Assembly (NCBI GenBank): GCA_006176705.1
Contig: QRFJ01000366.1
Coordinates: 124,001-188,000, forward strand
DNA from: Cocos nucifera
Lineage: Eukaryota; Streptophyta; Magnoliopsida; Arecales; Arecaceae
DNA length: 64,000 nucleotides
Reading direction: 5' to 3'
Below, in pieces: positions 1-12,139 of this stretch (position 1 is its first letter; each line of letters opens with the position of its first letter). Both the position numbers and the translations under genes were made by a program. The notes under the pieces are model-generated. The model had not been told where the DNA came from. It saw only the letters and a program-made list of their open reading frames with translations, and ran no database searches.

Positions 1-1416
1 AAATAGAATTTAAAGTTGAGAATTAAAATTATGAAGTAAAAATTAAATTATGCAGAAAAGTAAACTTGGTACTAAGATCTACTAATTAGATCTTAGCATC
101 TACTTATAGTAAAATAAAGAATAATAATTAAAGTACAAAAATTAAATTATAATAAAAATAAAGAGCATAAATTTAAAGAATATAAAATAAAATTTATATT
201 AATTAAAATTTTAAAATTTAAATATATAAAAATAAAATAAAATAGCCTGATCTCTGATCTTGGATTGGCATAGGTGGAAAGATGATGTAGAAGCCCAACT
301 TTTTCTCTCGACATCAGTTGCCTCGAAGCAGCCATTAATCCAAAGCCTGGCTTCATCCTATACCAAAGCTTCATCTTGATTGAAGATGTTAATTTCTAGA
401 GACCTGGGATCCTTTTTATAGAGCTACGAGGGCTGGAGAGTTTTCTTCTAGGCAATGTGGGACTAAGGAGCTCTTTGATCATCAAAATATGAAGAAATCT
501 AAGTAAAAATTAGATTAAAAGGAGTTTTGAATGAATTCTATTGCTTTGGATGAAATCTGATCGTTGATAGAAATCCAACGATTCAAAAATCATCAAAATC
601 AGATGTATATCAGCCTAGATCAGGTCGGATTAAATTCTGGCCATCCGATCGCATGTTGATGAAGAAAATCTGATCGCTGATCGTGCGTTGGGAGTTCTGA
701 TCACCGTCAGGAGCATTTTGAACCATCGGATCATCTCCTAGATCAAGCACTATCATTGGATGGCGATCCACGTGAAGTCTAAAGCTGAATCAAATCTAAA
801 AATAACCACAGCCGTTTGATCTTCATTATGAGCTACCACAGCCGTCCGATCACGCAATTACTGTTCCCATGGACCATATGAATCGACTGCACTATACACC
901 GCAACCAATCAGCGCTCGCTGATTTGATGCAAAATTAACTTTTTACCCTATAGACCGCGATGGATTTTCTATGAACCCTTTAAGGGCCTAGGTCCACTAC
1001 GTATCATGTCGTGATTCGTCGGTGTCTGCTGAGCTGGCGGTCCACGTCTGGATCATTGACTGACTGGTGGCTTCTACGACTGAGTTGGCTTTGACGGCTT
1101 GGCTTGGCTTGCATAGCCGGCTGAGCCATTTTCCTTTTTTTATTTATTTTTTTTATCTTTAGAAATTTATATCTTCAGAAATTTATATCTTCTTCATTTT
1201 AGCTCTGTTTTGCTTCAAACTTATTTTGTTATGATAAAAAAAATAAGCTCTTTCCATTGATAAAAAAATTTATTTTTTAATTTTTATTATTTTTTTAATT
1301 AATTTTTTAATTAATAAAAATATTAATTTTTTAAAAATATATATAAATTGATCATTAATTAATATAAATTAATTAATAAATTAATACTTTTATTGATAGA
1401 TTTATGGTACTTATTA
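1..1416 (-). repeat. G1 3' LTR (partial)
   Basis: Position 1 onward aligns base for base, with scattered substitutions, to 7829-9257. The copy ends at TTATTA (1411-1416), where the right copy has CTATCA, so the terminal TG of the LTR (minus strand) has become TA. About the last 270 bp of the LTR lie before the window. It contains several shadow ORFs and no gene. Confidence 0.85.
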
Positions 1417-1432
1417 CATCTCCCAACTTAAG
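1417..1432 (-). other. G1 polypurine tract
   Basis: On the minus strand this reads TTAAGTTGGGAGATG, directly before the LTR start. A purine run at this position primes plus-strand DNA synthesis in LTR retroelements. It fixes the element's orientation. Confidence 0.7.
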
Positions 1433-2640
1433 CTTTGCTCATCCTCGAGTAAAGAAAGAATTTAGTTTTAAATACCTTTTAATTTTAGAGTTTCAAATTT
1501 TATATAAGCAGTTTTCAAAATGACCATTGATATTCAGTAGAGCTTAAGTGAGATATATCATTAGGATATTAATACTTATCAATAAAAAAATTAAGTAAAG
1601 AACATTAAATTTTTTTAATTTTTTTTTAAATTATCCTCTTTATCTTTGATTTATCTAAACTTTCATATAGACAAGTGTATTGCTACTTCCGCCTTTCATT
1701 TATTGATTTTATTTTCATATTGCCCACTTTTTGATGCGAATATCATTGCTTACTTAGACAATGGAACCCAGTTACTTGATGAAAAACTAATATTTTTTTT
1801 TTTTTTTAATATTGTACCACTATTGAGTATCTTAATCCATTAAGCGTTCTATTTGATCCATATAGCGAGTCTTGGATCAATGCATTCCAAATCAGTTGGC
1901 TTTAGGGCACTAGGTATAGAATACTCCTCGGACTTACTAGCTCGAATCAAATAGGCAACGAGTTAAGACTAGCTTTACAACAAGCTTCTTTGCCCTTTCC
2001 ACCTTTTGACGCAAAACTCAATGCTTGCTTTGGCAAAGAGGCCCAGTTACTCAATGAGAAGTACTTGAAAACTATCTTATTTAATTTTTTTTATATGAAG
2101 AAATGTATAGTTACCCTACACAAGCCTATAAAAAGTAGACTTTTCTTTAATGCTAGTAGAAAAAATTAGAAATGCTCCAAGAAAAAATTTTTTATGTTCT
2201 AGACTTAATTTTTTATTAAATTTTTTTAATACTTATTCCTCAATATCTCATAGATTCTCTGATCTATGCATCAATTTTCTTTTAAAAATGCTTAGTTTAA
2301 TTCGATTCTTAAGCATAATTAGGTGTTTAAATACTAAATACTAACTTTTTTGAGGACTTAAAATTTTAAAATTTTTATTTTTTTCTCCCTAACTTAATCG
2401 ACATTATCCTCAATGGAGAAGAAAAAATAAAGAATGTAATAAAGAATATGAAAGAATACACATGACTATATTTTTAGTCCAGTACAAGCCTTTGAAAATT
2501 TAAGCTCTTCCTTCAACTTATTCAAATTATCCTAAAAAGAAAATAAACTAAAAAGATAAATTAAACTAAAGAAAACTAAATATTGGATTGCTTTCCAATA
2601 AGCACTAAGTTTACCATCTTCAATCAGATACAATGTAGCT
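1433..2640 (-). other. G1 3' non-coding region
   Basis: AT-rich sequence between gag and the polypurine tract, with no pol domain visible. It holds two diverged direct copies of a roughly 70-bp module (1721-1788 and 1991-2062), both containing a CCCAGTTAC core. Otherwise I see nothing coding; the small ORFs here are unsupported. Confidence 0.6.
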
Positions 2641-2642
2641 TA

Positions 2643-4000
2643 CTATCCTGTATCGAATACTGGATTGATAAATTCCAATGGTTTTGGATTGCCAATCTTA
2701 GAAAGTTGATTTATAATTCCATTATTGATATATTCATTATTAATTAGAGGAACATAATTTATGACCCCATTCTCAGACTCATGTTTATTAAGAATTTCTC
2801 CTATTTCTTCTTCTAAAATGCTCATGAATTGAGTTTTTATATTAGGAGTTAAGTTTGATTCAATGGGTGCTAAAAGGATGTCTAAAGGCAGTTTTAATTC
2901 TAAAGATAAATTAATGTAATCTTGCTTAAATAATTTCATTGACACTTCATTACATGCCTCTTGATTTTTGTAAAAAGAACTGGCTTCTAGGGTTGAAGGA
3001 AATAGGACATTAGGTTTATAAGTCTCGGATAAATCATCTATTCTTTTTTTTTCTTTTTCTATCTCATTTAAACTAGAACTAGCATCAGTACTAATTTTTG
3101 GCTCGGGTTCTTCTATGTGGTTAGTCTCAGTACTAATCAGTTTCTCTAAATTTTCATTTTGGCTAGCATCAGTACTAGCTTCTCACCTGATCTTCGTATG
3201 GATCCATAAGAATCCTATAGCTTTTAAGTTCAGGAATTACTTTAGCATTCTCAAATTGGGAATTCTTAAGTGAGACATTAAATTGATAACTTGGTCCAGG
3301 TGGTTGGTGGACATTAGGTGGATTGTTTGAAATTGGTAGGCTTGGTAGTTGATCTAGTTTTCTCCTCGTGTTAGACTCAACTAGTTGTCCAATTTGAGCT
3401 TCTAGCCTGATAATAGATTCTTGTTGAGTTAAGATCGATTGTTGTTGATTTAGAATTAATTATTGAAGTTGATTAAATCTATCATCAGCTAGATGGATTT
3501 GTTGAGGAGGTGGGTATGAGGGTTGATTATGATGTGGTGGCTGGAAAGATTTACTAGGCTGACCTCTGTTATAAGCATAGTTCTGGTATTGAGGTCTATT
3601 CTGATAATTTTGCACTGATGGAGTTTGGATCTGAGTCTAAGTCTGTTGTAATTTTCAAAAAAAATTAGGATGGTTTCTCCAGCTAGAGTTGTATGAATTT
3701 GAAAATGGGTTATTAATCAATTTGGAGTAACTTTGAGCAGCTTGAACTTGTTCTTGCATAAAAGATGGAAACTGTGCAGTCATAGGACATTCACTCACAT
3801 GATGGAGTGGGTTAGCACAGATTGAATAAATTTTTTGATAATTAAAAGATGATATAAATTATGCAGAAGATTGTTGACCTGGGATTAGGACTTGATCTAA
3901 TTTTTGAGCAAGAAGGTCAGCTTTATCTAATTTTTGGACTATTAGGTTCAGATTAACCATTGGATTATTAGGTTTAATATGAATCAATCATTCAATTAAG
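2643..4000 (-). pseudogene. G1 gag (degenerate)
   Basis: Reading right to left, the region around 3640-3830 encodes a block resembling the C-terminal half of plant Gypsy gag: a cysteine-rich segment (CANPLHHVSEC), then MTAQFPSFMQEQVQAAQ, then NSYNSSWRNHPNFF, followed by a Q/P/N-rich tail (3450-3630). The SYNxxWRNHPNF block is typical of Athila/Tat gag proteins. A clean 100-codon stretch ends the frame at 2643-2945. Stops interrupt it, for example after HPNFF. Gag is the structural protein of the cytoplasmic virus-like particle. No protease follows, so the product would need enzymes from elsewhere. The N-terminal limit is unclear. Confidence 0.65.
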
Positions 4001-4009
4001 TTTAACTAA

Positions 4010-4583
4010 ATTAGAAAAAGTGATTTTCTACCGTGCATGTATTAGTGTAACCCTGATGTATGGTTTAAAATTTTTTAGATTTTTTTAAAAAAAATTATAT
4101 ATATATATTTTATTATTTTATTATATAATTTTTTTAAAAATTATTTTAAGTATTTTAATTATTATTTTTAATTTAATTTAATTATTATTTTTAATATTTT
4201 TTTACTTAATTTAATTTAATTTTTAATTTAATTTAATTTATTTTATTTTTAGAGGAGAAAGGAGAAGAAAGAAAGAAGAGTTCTAAATAAGAAGTCCTAA
4301 GGAGTCCTAGAACTAAGAAGAGAGAGAAGAATTAAGTTTAATTAGATTTGATGTTGGTTAGTAATCAAGTTGGTCAATCAATTTTGACTAAGTATTATCC
4401 TAGATCTAGACAGCTCCTAACTGTCAAGGTCATCTTCAAGCCCTCCAAGTGTAAGATCAACCAATCAACTGGCCAGATAAGTGTAAGATTGGTGGGAGTT
4501 CCCCCATTGCTTACTTTAGACACTAAGCTAATGGAACCAATTAGAAATCACCTTCCTTCGAACTCAGTCATTCCTGAACCAGT
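4010..4583 (-). other. G1 internal region left of the solo LTR
   Basis: AT-rich leader or gag-N-terminal sequence of G1. A plus-strand ORF (4348-4641) runs across the solo LTR junction and is not a gene. No domain recognised. Confidence 0.5.
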
Positions 4584-6899
4584 TGTTAGATATATGTGCC
4601 CTAAAAGCCAGAATTGGCTGACACTTGTAATACACTTCTAAGGGCAAAATTATAATTTTGACTAATATCAATAAAATGGGTTATTTTCTATCACATATGT
4701 GTATTTAGTGTCTATGATATATCCTTTAAGTTAATGGTAATGATAATTCATATTTTTAAGAGTTAAAAATTTAAGATATGAATAATCATTATTAACTCAT
4801 AAAATGCTTCCGACCATAGGATCATCACGAGGATGGTGATTGATCCGAAAAGTTGGTGTACAATCATTTTTCTTTAGTAGATGAGTCTTGAGTCTACGAT
4901 GTGGAGACACCAGAGTGAGAGTATAGGTACTCGTTAGAGAACGAGGGCACTGAGCGTGACCATCCTCGAGTAGTCATTAGGGAAGTCTACCTTCTCGTCA
5001 ATGACTGACTCGATGCTGCAGTAGTGTGTCTGGTTCTTTGACCTGAGGTGCATCGGCAGTTCACCTTGAGGGTGTTATAGTTTGACTACACCATTACTCG
5101 GTCTCCTAGCCATATCGGAACCCTGAGGTGTATGTTGGCTATAGCATGTTCATTGTAGGAACTGGATAGCATCAAGATGGAATCTATCTACCTCGGTGGT
5201 AGAGGAGCAGCCCTATGATGATCATGAGAATCAAGTCCAGAAGCCCATGGCCATGGCAGAGTGAAATAATAGAAAGAGTTTCTATTTAGATTTTCACATT
5301 GGACTTGAATCGAATGATTACATCATATGACAGAGAACTAGGGTTTGACGAGTTCACCTTAACCCTAATCTGATCGGGGCTCAAGATAGAAGAACTTAAT
5401 CACACAGGTAGCTGCACCAAGAGGTTCGCATTCAGCTCTGATGGGTTGCCACCATATACTGCTAGGTGTCACTGGTGGATTTTGGGAGCAATTAGAATGA
5501 TTTAGATGATCGATCATTCTAGCTGTTCGAATCAGAAGAGTTCTGATCCATCGAAAGGAGTTTCGATGATGTCGATGATAGAGATCATGACATATCCCAT
5601 TACCATATAGAACTGAACCTAACTGGGTCACACAAACAAGGGTTTGAATCTGGTGATCATCAATTGAACTGATCCAGTTCAATTGATCTGAATGAGATTC
5701 AATTAGGTTCAAGGAAAATCGTGCTAGCACTCGATTGAACCTAACGTTCTTCTTTTACTATCATAAATAGTTATCCTGACTGAGCCAAAGGAGTTTGTGC
5801 TCAATCAGAGGCCTTCATTTTGGTCTGACTGGAGCTTGTCCAAGTCAGAAAAGGTTGTCTTATTTTGTAAGACATTACCTACCATTTTTGGTCACCTGCC
5901 ATTTCTCATCCTTTGACTTTGGTCAAAAGTTGACCTTTGACTGGTCAAATATTGACCATTGATACTTTGACTTCTGTCCATGTGTCATGCACCTATTGGA
6001 GAGCTGGTGGGGGCCTGTCCCCCTGCCAGAACCTGGCAAGGAGGAGGGCGCACGCCACCCTTGGTGCGTGTGCCCAAGTTGGAGGCGCCCAGGAGTCCCT
6101 ATTGGATAGGGACTCCATCTCCTTTTTGGATTCCGATTAGAGTTCTCCTAAGAACCAACTTTGACTGGTCTTAGGCACCCTCTAAGGAGGAATCCAGGGG
6201 ACTCTATTCCCACCAATCAGATTTAGATCTGATTTCATAAAGAGTTGTGATTGGTTGGAAAGAAGAGGAGTTGGATCACAGATAGTCTATAAATAAGACC
6301 CTGCGCCCAACTCAAATTAAAAAAAGATTGGACAATTGAAATCCCACACCCCAAGGCTGCCTCTCCCCTCTTCCTCCATGCCAAACCCACCTTCTCCCTC
6401 TCCTTTCCACGTCCAAAAGTATTTTGGACCTTGGTTGGTGCAATCCAGATGAGAGAAAGGCGACTGAAAGCTAGAAGGCTGCGCTGCTGCAAAGGACAAC
6501 TACTGATCTTCAAAAGAAATTTTGAAGATTCTCCAGATCAGATCCAGATTTGATTTTTGGAGACATAATAGAGAAGAGGAGGATCTCCAGATCCAGCCTG
6601 AGTGGATACCGATAGAGTTTAAATTTAATAAGATTATCCACTTTAAGATCCAAGGAGGATCTCCCACTTGCGCGGCTAGATCCAGAATCTTCCGCTGCTC
6701 ACAGGATCATCATTGGATAATAAGATTATCCACTTTAAGATAAATTTAATTTAATTTAATTTTAATTATTAAAATAATAAGAATTAGATCTAAAACATTC
6801 TAGATCTGATCTAGATTGAAGAAAAAAAATTTTAAAATATATCTCTTGATCTGATCAGATCTGAACGAACCTGGTCTGAAAAATCAGAATTTTTCTTCA
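4584..6899 (+). mobile_element. Solo LTR of Copia family A (A1)
   Basis: A 2.3-kb copy of the family A LTR, starting TGTTAGATATATG and ending TTCTTCA, without any internal region. It is flanked by CCAGT (4579-4583) and TCAGT (6900-6904), a 5-bp target duplication with one C-to-T change. This is the usual product of unequal recombination between the two LTRs of a full element. The other family A LTRs are at 22703-23625, 29087-31364, 54650-56930 and 59710-61020. It contains hairpins such as TGCCAG/CTGGCA near 6020-6035. The ORFs within it recur in the other copies only because the LTRs are similar. Confidence 0.9.
6288..6296 (+). promoter_or_regulatory. TATA box of LTR A1
   Basis: CTATAAATA lies about 610 bp before the LTR end and is conserved in A2 (minus, about 29661-29670) and as CTATATAAA in A3 (near 60450). 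It is the likely core promoter of the family A transcript, with R starting roughly 30 bp downstream. Confidence 0.6.
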
Positions 6900-6904
6900 T
6901 CAGT

Positions 6905-7538
6905 TTTCTAGATACCAATCAAATTGACTAATCCTAACCTACTTCAACTCTTAGGATTCCTTGTCCTATTGAGCTCGAGTTCCTAGGGCTGATATCTAAT
7001 TGATTTTAAAATTAAAGGTTTAGATCAATGCAGGATGCTAGTTGATTGTTTGTGGATCTAGGAAGGGTGATCAAATCCCTACTTTATCTTATTTAATTGG
7101 ATGTTGCCCTTAATTTGATTTAATATGATATATATAAAAAAAAATCAATCAAAGAGTTCTGTGCAATTTAAACTAGATGTATGCAACTAATTAAATTCTG
7201 AAAGGCTTACCTTGCCTTAAGCAATCATTAAAAAAAATAAAAATAAAAATAAAAATAAAACTAATATGATGCATACTCTAAGCAGTTAGAGTTTTTAATC
7301 TTATCATAAGATTTTTAATTAGATTTAAATAAATATTTTTTAAATTAATTTAAAAAAAATAAATAAATAAAAAGAAAAGAGGACTAGAGTTAGGATTGAT
7401 CTCACCAAGATTAGATGCTTTCTTCATTTTTTTTTTTTATAAAATAAATAAAAAGTTAGTAAGCAATATTTAAAAAAATATTTACAATTAATTTACAAAA
7501 AAATTAAAGAAATCAAAGAAAAAATAGCATATATTCCT
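6905..7538 (-). other. G1 5' leader
   Basis: Non-coding sequence between the primer binding site and the solo LTR insertion. AT-rich, with poly-A and simple AAAAT tracts near 7230-7260 and 7350-7380. No ORF of interest on either strand. Confidence 0.5.
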
Positions 7539-7556
7539 TTCCCAGCAACGACGCCA
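7539..7556 (-). other. G1 primer binding site (tRNA-Asp)
   Basis: On the minus strand this reads TGGCGTCGTTGCTGGGAA, two changes from the complement of the plant tRNA-Asp 3' end (TGGCGCCGTTGCCGGGGA). It lies a few bases inside the right LTR, where reverse transcription would be primed. Confidence 0.8.
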
Positions 7557-7562
7557 AAAACT

Positions 7563-9257
7563 TGGTGCATTTACCAAAATTATTTTTAATTTATTAAAAA
7601 TAAATTAAAAAAATTAAAATCAAAAATCAAAAATAATCTCCAATAATGGTGCTAAAAACTTCATAGGAATGCGATGTTGTCGTTAAAACACCATGTTTAT
7701 CATTTTAATCCGACTTCTTAAAATAATTAAAAATACGTAGATAGTAGTGAGTTGGATCGAATCCTCAGAAAAGATAGTATTTTTAGATTTAAAATTTTTA
7801 TTTTTTTTAAAAGAAAAAAAGAATTTAAAAATAAAATTTAAAGTCAAAAATTAAAATTATGAAGTAAAAATTAAATTATGCAGAAAAGTAAACTTGGTAC
7901 TAAGATCTACTAATTAGATCTTAGCATCTACTTGCAATAAAATAAGGAACAATAATTAAAGTATAGAAATTAAATTATAATAAAATAAAAAAGTATAAAT
8001 TTAAATAATATAAAATAAAATTTATATTAATTAAAATTTTAAAATTTAAATATATAAAATTTAAAAATAAAATAAAATAAAATAAAATAGTCTGATCTCT
8101 GATCTTGGATCGGCATGGGTGGAAAGATGTTGTAGAAGCCCAGCTTTTTCTCTCGACATCAGTTACCTCGAAGTAGCCATTAACCCAGAACCTGGCTTCA
8201 TCCTGTACTAAAGCTTCACCTTGATTGAAGATGTCAATTTTTAGAGGCCTGGGGTCCTTTTTATAGAGCTAGGAGGGCTGGAGAGTTTTCTTCTAGGTAA
8301 TGTGGGACTAAGAAGCTCTTTGATCATCAAAATATGAAGAAATTTGAAAAGAATTGGATTAAAAGGAGTCCTGGATGAATTCTATTGCTCTGGATAAAAT
8401 TTGGCCATTGATAGAAATCCAACGGTTCAAAAATCATCAAAATTGGATGTGCATTAGCCTAGATCAGGTCGGATTAAATTCTAGCCGTTCGATCGCGCGT
8501 TGATGGAGGAAATCTGATTGTTGATCATGTATCAGGAGTCTTGATCATCATCAGAAGCATTCTAGACTGTCGGATCATCCCCTGGATTGAGTGCTATCAT
8601 TGGATGGCGATCCGCGTGAAGTCTGAAGCTGAATCAAATTCAAAAATAACCACAACCGTTTGATCTTCACCGCAAGCTACCGCAGCCATCTAATCACGCA
8701 ATTATTATTCCCATGGACCACATGGACTGACTATACCATACACCGCAACCAATCAGCACTCACTGATTTGATGCAAAATTATCTTTTTACCCTATTGATC
8801 ATGATGGATTTTCTGTGAATCCTTTAAGGGTCTAGGTCCACCACGTGTCGCACCGTGATTTATTAGTGTCTGCTGAGCTGGCGATCCACGCCTGGATTGT
8901 GGATCGACTGACGGCTTCTATGGCTGAGTTGGCTTTGACGGCTTGGCTTGGCTTGCGGAGCCGACTGAGCTATTTTTCTTTATTTATTTATTTATTTTTA
9001 TCTTTAGAAATTCATATCTTCTTCGTTTTAGTTTCATTTTGTTTCAAACATATTTCGTTATGATCAAAAAAATGAGCTCTTTCCATTGATAATAAAATTT
9101 TATTTTTTAATTTTTATTATTTTTTAATTAATTTTTTAATTAATTTTTTAATTAATAAAAATATTAATTTCTTAAATGTATATATAAATTGATCATTAAT
9201 TAATATAAATTAATTAATAAATTAATACTTTTATTGATGAATTTATGGTACCTATCA
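7563..9257 (-). repeat. G1 5' LTR
   Basis: About 1.7 kb, from the TG at 7563 to CTATCA at 9257 on the plus strand. From 7829 it aligns with 1-1416. The two LTRs differ at many positions, pointing to an old insertion. It holds shadow ORFs only (for example 8845-9063). Confidence 0.8.
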
Positions 9258-9308
9258 GTTGCTAAGAAAGTTCAATCATGAAAGAACTTCGGGGAGTCCA
9301 GCAATAAT

Positions 9309-11800
9309 TATTGAAAAATGTGTCCCAAAGCGAATCGTCAACCTATTGATGGTTGAGCTATATTATATCTGTAATTAATTTATTAATAAATAAAATATAT
9401 TTTTGATATTTTTTTTCATTATATAGTATTCATTTTGTAATGAACTTCATTATTGTGATGAAGTCCTTAGGACTATTTAGCTTCGATAAAGAGAGAATTT
9501 ATTGATTAGTCCTTAAATCTATTCACGATCAAATAATAGGCTATTAATTAGGATGATAGTGTCTATCAAGCATAGGTCACTGTATGCTATATAGGTTGGT
9601 TATCCTTTTAACCAAAGAGTGTGGAGACACTAGTATGACATACAGGTGAAATATATAGGTATATTATCACTAAACGTGACTAACTTCAGAGTATTCTACT
9701 GTCGAGAATGTCTTTGATGGGATATAGATATAAGTATCCCTTAGATCTGAAATCACCTCAGTGACTTACAAGCAACTCACTATGCTTTGGTACCGGACTA
9801 ACTAAATTTTTAATTCAATAACGAAATGCTTCTGGGTATAGTCAAGTACTTGCAAAGTCAAAGTGTGATCAAGATAGAATTGACCACTCTAAGAGCTGGA
9901 GAAAAATGTATCACTATATTTTAATATAGCAAAATCTTGATCAGGATAATCTATCAAATAAATTTGATATTTTGAAATACAATGTGGACAACCTCATCAG
10001 AGTTAACAGTTGAACTCTGAGGTATCCTACGAGCATTTTGATTAAGGGAATGAATTATATGGAAATTATATCCGCATGGGTTCTAAGGATATTGTTCTAT
10101 ACATTCGACCTATCCAACCATCGGGCACCATTGCTAGATGGTCACTTTGATTAGTATAAAAATTTATTCTTATGCTACCGGCTTAGATTTGGACCTATGA
10201 GACCACACACATTAGAGTTCATGATCTGATCGAATAGTTGATCAATGATTAAGATTCATTCTAGGGTTAAACGATTAATACGATTGATATTTAACCTAGT
10301 GCAAGTGTTGCAAGAGAATCGATTAGCAATTAGATTGCTAATTGGCTTAATTTGATTAAACCAAAGGGATAGGATTAAATCTAATTAAATATAATTTAAT
10401 TAAATTTAGTTTGGATTTGATTGGATCAAGTTCAATTGGTTTATTGGATAAGCCAAGTGCAAGGAAGAATTAGTCCTAGTTCAACTAGGACTTGGGTCAA
10501 CATAATTTTTTAATTTAATTAAAAAATTAAATTAAAATTAAATTTAATTTAATTAAGTTTTTAATTAGTTTATGACTTAATTTAATTAGATTAAATTAAT
10601 TTTGATTTAATTTGATTTGAGAAACCATGTTGGACCAAGTCAAAATAAGAATCCTAGTAAGACTAGGAACTTCCCTCCTTGCGCCACCTTAGTCCCAACG
10701 CCCATCCTTCATGCCCCCTTTGATTTTGCATGAATTCTCCATGCCCAGGAGAAGCCCACCACATCCCAAAGTTTTCTTCTTTCTTTCTTACATGGTAAAT
10801 TAAGTGTTGACCAAGTCAATGTTGGAATTGATTTCGATTTCAAATTCTATGAGATAGAATTTTAGGAAACCAAAACTCTTTCTATGGTGCATCAATTCCA
10901 TCCGGATTTTTTCTAATATTTTCATGGATTTTAGAGGGATTTTTGTATGAAAAAAACTTATGGTCCATAGTAGAAAAGATGGAGGGGGCGCCCAAGAGTT
11001 GGGCACCCATTGTCTTGCTCAATTTGGACATTCGTTGTCTAGGTATTTGACCTAGACAAGGACTCCTCTATATATCTCTATATAGGATGAATTTTGGGCT
11101 GATTTTTGAATATATTCTAGATCATTGAGAGATCTTTGAGGTGTGAAAATTAGAGAGAAAGAGTATTGGGGCATGGAGATTTCATAGACACCAATCTAGG
11201 TATCTAGGTGAGAGAACAAAGAAGAAGAAGAAGGGTTCTTCTTCTAGGATTTTTCTTTGATGTCTTCCTCCTTCTTTAGAGATTTTTGAGAGGTGTCGCA
11301 GGTTCAAAATCTCTTTCCCTTTCTTTTAAAAATTGAAGAATCGAAGATTTGAAGAAGGTAGTTCTAGATCAACTGTCAAAGAAGGATCAACATAGTACTA
11401 GCATACTATGTTGATTTTCTACATCAGACTTCTGATCATGATTCGTGGGCTCGTGTGGATGGATCCTAGAGGTTGGATGTGTGTGTGGCTCACAACATCA
11501 TTCTCAAGTCTGGATCAGTAAGTTAGAATGTCTGACTTATACAGATAATAGATCTGATTTATTATTTTTATACCTGCATTAGATGTAGTGTGTGTACATG
11601 TTGAGGTGATCGATATGTTTTAGTTTCTTTTTTAAATTTTAAATTTTTGATTTAATAACATGCTATAATCATATAATAGATCTTAGATCTTAGATATTTT
11701 TTAGAATTTAAAATTAATTTTAATTAATTTTAGTCTTTCGCTGCCTATTCTTGAAAAAATTTCAAGATCTAGCCTTAAAATCCTAGATCTAGCTCTATCA
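9309..11800 (+). repeat. B1 5' LTR
   Basis: About 2.49 kb, starting TATTGAAAAATG and ending CTATCA, right before the primer site. Homologous to 35655-38147 and 50964-53457 (B2), to 31365-32077 (B1 3' end) and, more distantly, to 61164-63954 (B4). Terminal bases are TA...CA rather than TG...CA. A minus-strand ORF (10800-11006) is a shadow. Confidence 0.9.
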
Positions 11801-11801
11801 A

Positions 11802-11817
11802 TTGGTATCAGAGCCTA
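11802..11817 (+). other. B1 primer binding site (initiator tRNA-Met)
   Basis: TTGGTATCAGAGCCTA matches the complement of the plant initiator tRNA-Met 3' end (TGGTATCAGAGC), the usual primer of plant Copia elements. It begins 1 bp after the LTR. Confidence 0.9.
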
Positions 11818-11944
11818 AATTTTTTTATTGCATGATTATTTAAGCATGTTTAGATTATTTATTAAATTAAATTTAATTTATAATCTAATTATTAAATCTA
11901 AAATTAAAATTTTTGATCACACGAACTGCTATAAGGTTGTCCTG

Positions 11945-11966
11945 CTGTAAGGTTTACCCCTTACAG
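11945..11966 (+). other. Leader hairpin 1 of B1
   Basis: CTGTAAGG and CCTTACAG form a perfect 8-bp stem around a 6-nt loop (TTTACC). The same module recurs at 12118-12139 and in B2 at 38292-38313 and 38466-38487. Confidence 0.6.
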
Positions 11967-12117
11967 TGAAAAGATTATCCTAGTTCGTATTGATCTACTT
12001 CTGATCATAAATTTATTAAATTTAATCTAATTTTATTTATAATTTAATAAATTTAAAATAATTTTAGATCTAAAAATAAAATTTTTAGATTTTATGGACT
12101 ACTATAAGATTGTCTTG

Positions 12118-12139
12118 CTGTAAGGTTTATCCTTTACAG
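12118..12139 (+). other. Leader hairpin 2 of B1
   Basis: CTGTAAGG with CTTTACAG: seven Watson-Crick pairs and one G-U pair around a 6-nt loop. Second copy of the module at 11945-11966, about 170 bp downstream. Confidence 0.55.

Larger units (their letters stand above)
1..9257 (-). mobile_element. Gypsy element G1, Athila/Tat-like, gag-only (5' LTR on the right; 3' LTR cut by window start)
   Basis: Two direct copies of one LTR flank the element: 1-1416 and 7563-9257. Just left of the right LTR is a primer binding site matching the 3' end of plant tRNA-Asp on the minus strand, and just right of the left LTR is a purine-rich tract on the minus strand, so the element reads right to left. The internal part, after removing the solo LTR at 4584-6899, is only about 3.8 kb. 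It holds gag-like coding sequence but no recognisable protease, reverse transcriptase or integrase, so I infer a non-autonomous element. The tRNA-Asp primer and gag style fit the Athila/Tat branch of Ty3/Gypsy; the exact lineage is uncertain. The left target duplication lies outside the window. Confidence 0.8.

Noticed and set aside
4348..4641. 97-codon plus-strand ORF
   Set aside because: Spans the junction of G1 interior and the solo LTR A1, so it cannot be an ancestral gene.
5365..5730. 121-codon ORF (minus) recurring as an 88-codon ORF at 30321-30587
   Set aside because: Both lie antisense in family A LTRs; shared sequence reflects LTR similarity, not coding conservation. A3 has stops there.
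7539..7556. tRNA-Asp-like and tRNA-Met-like matches as possible tRNA genes
   Set aside because: Only 12-18 bases at LTR borders match; they are primer binding sites, with no cloverleaf around them.
9258..9303. Short unique stretch between G1 and B1 as a host remnant
   Set aside because: It becomes contiguous with 32083 onward when B1 is removed and probably belongs to the decayed LTR C3; too short to assign.
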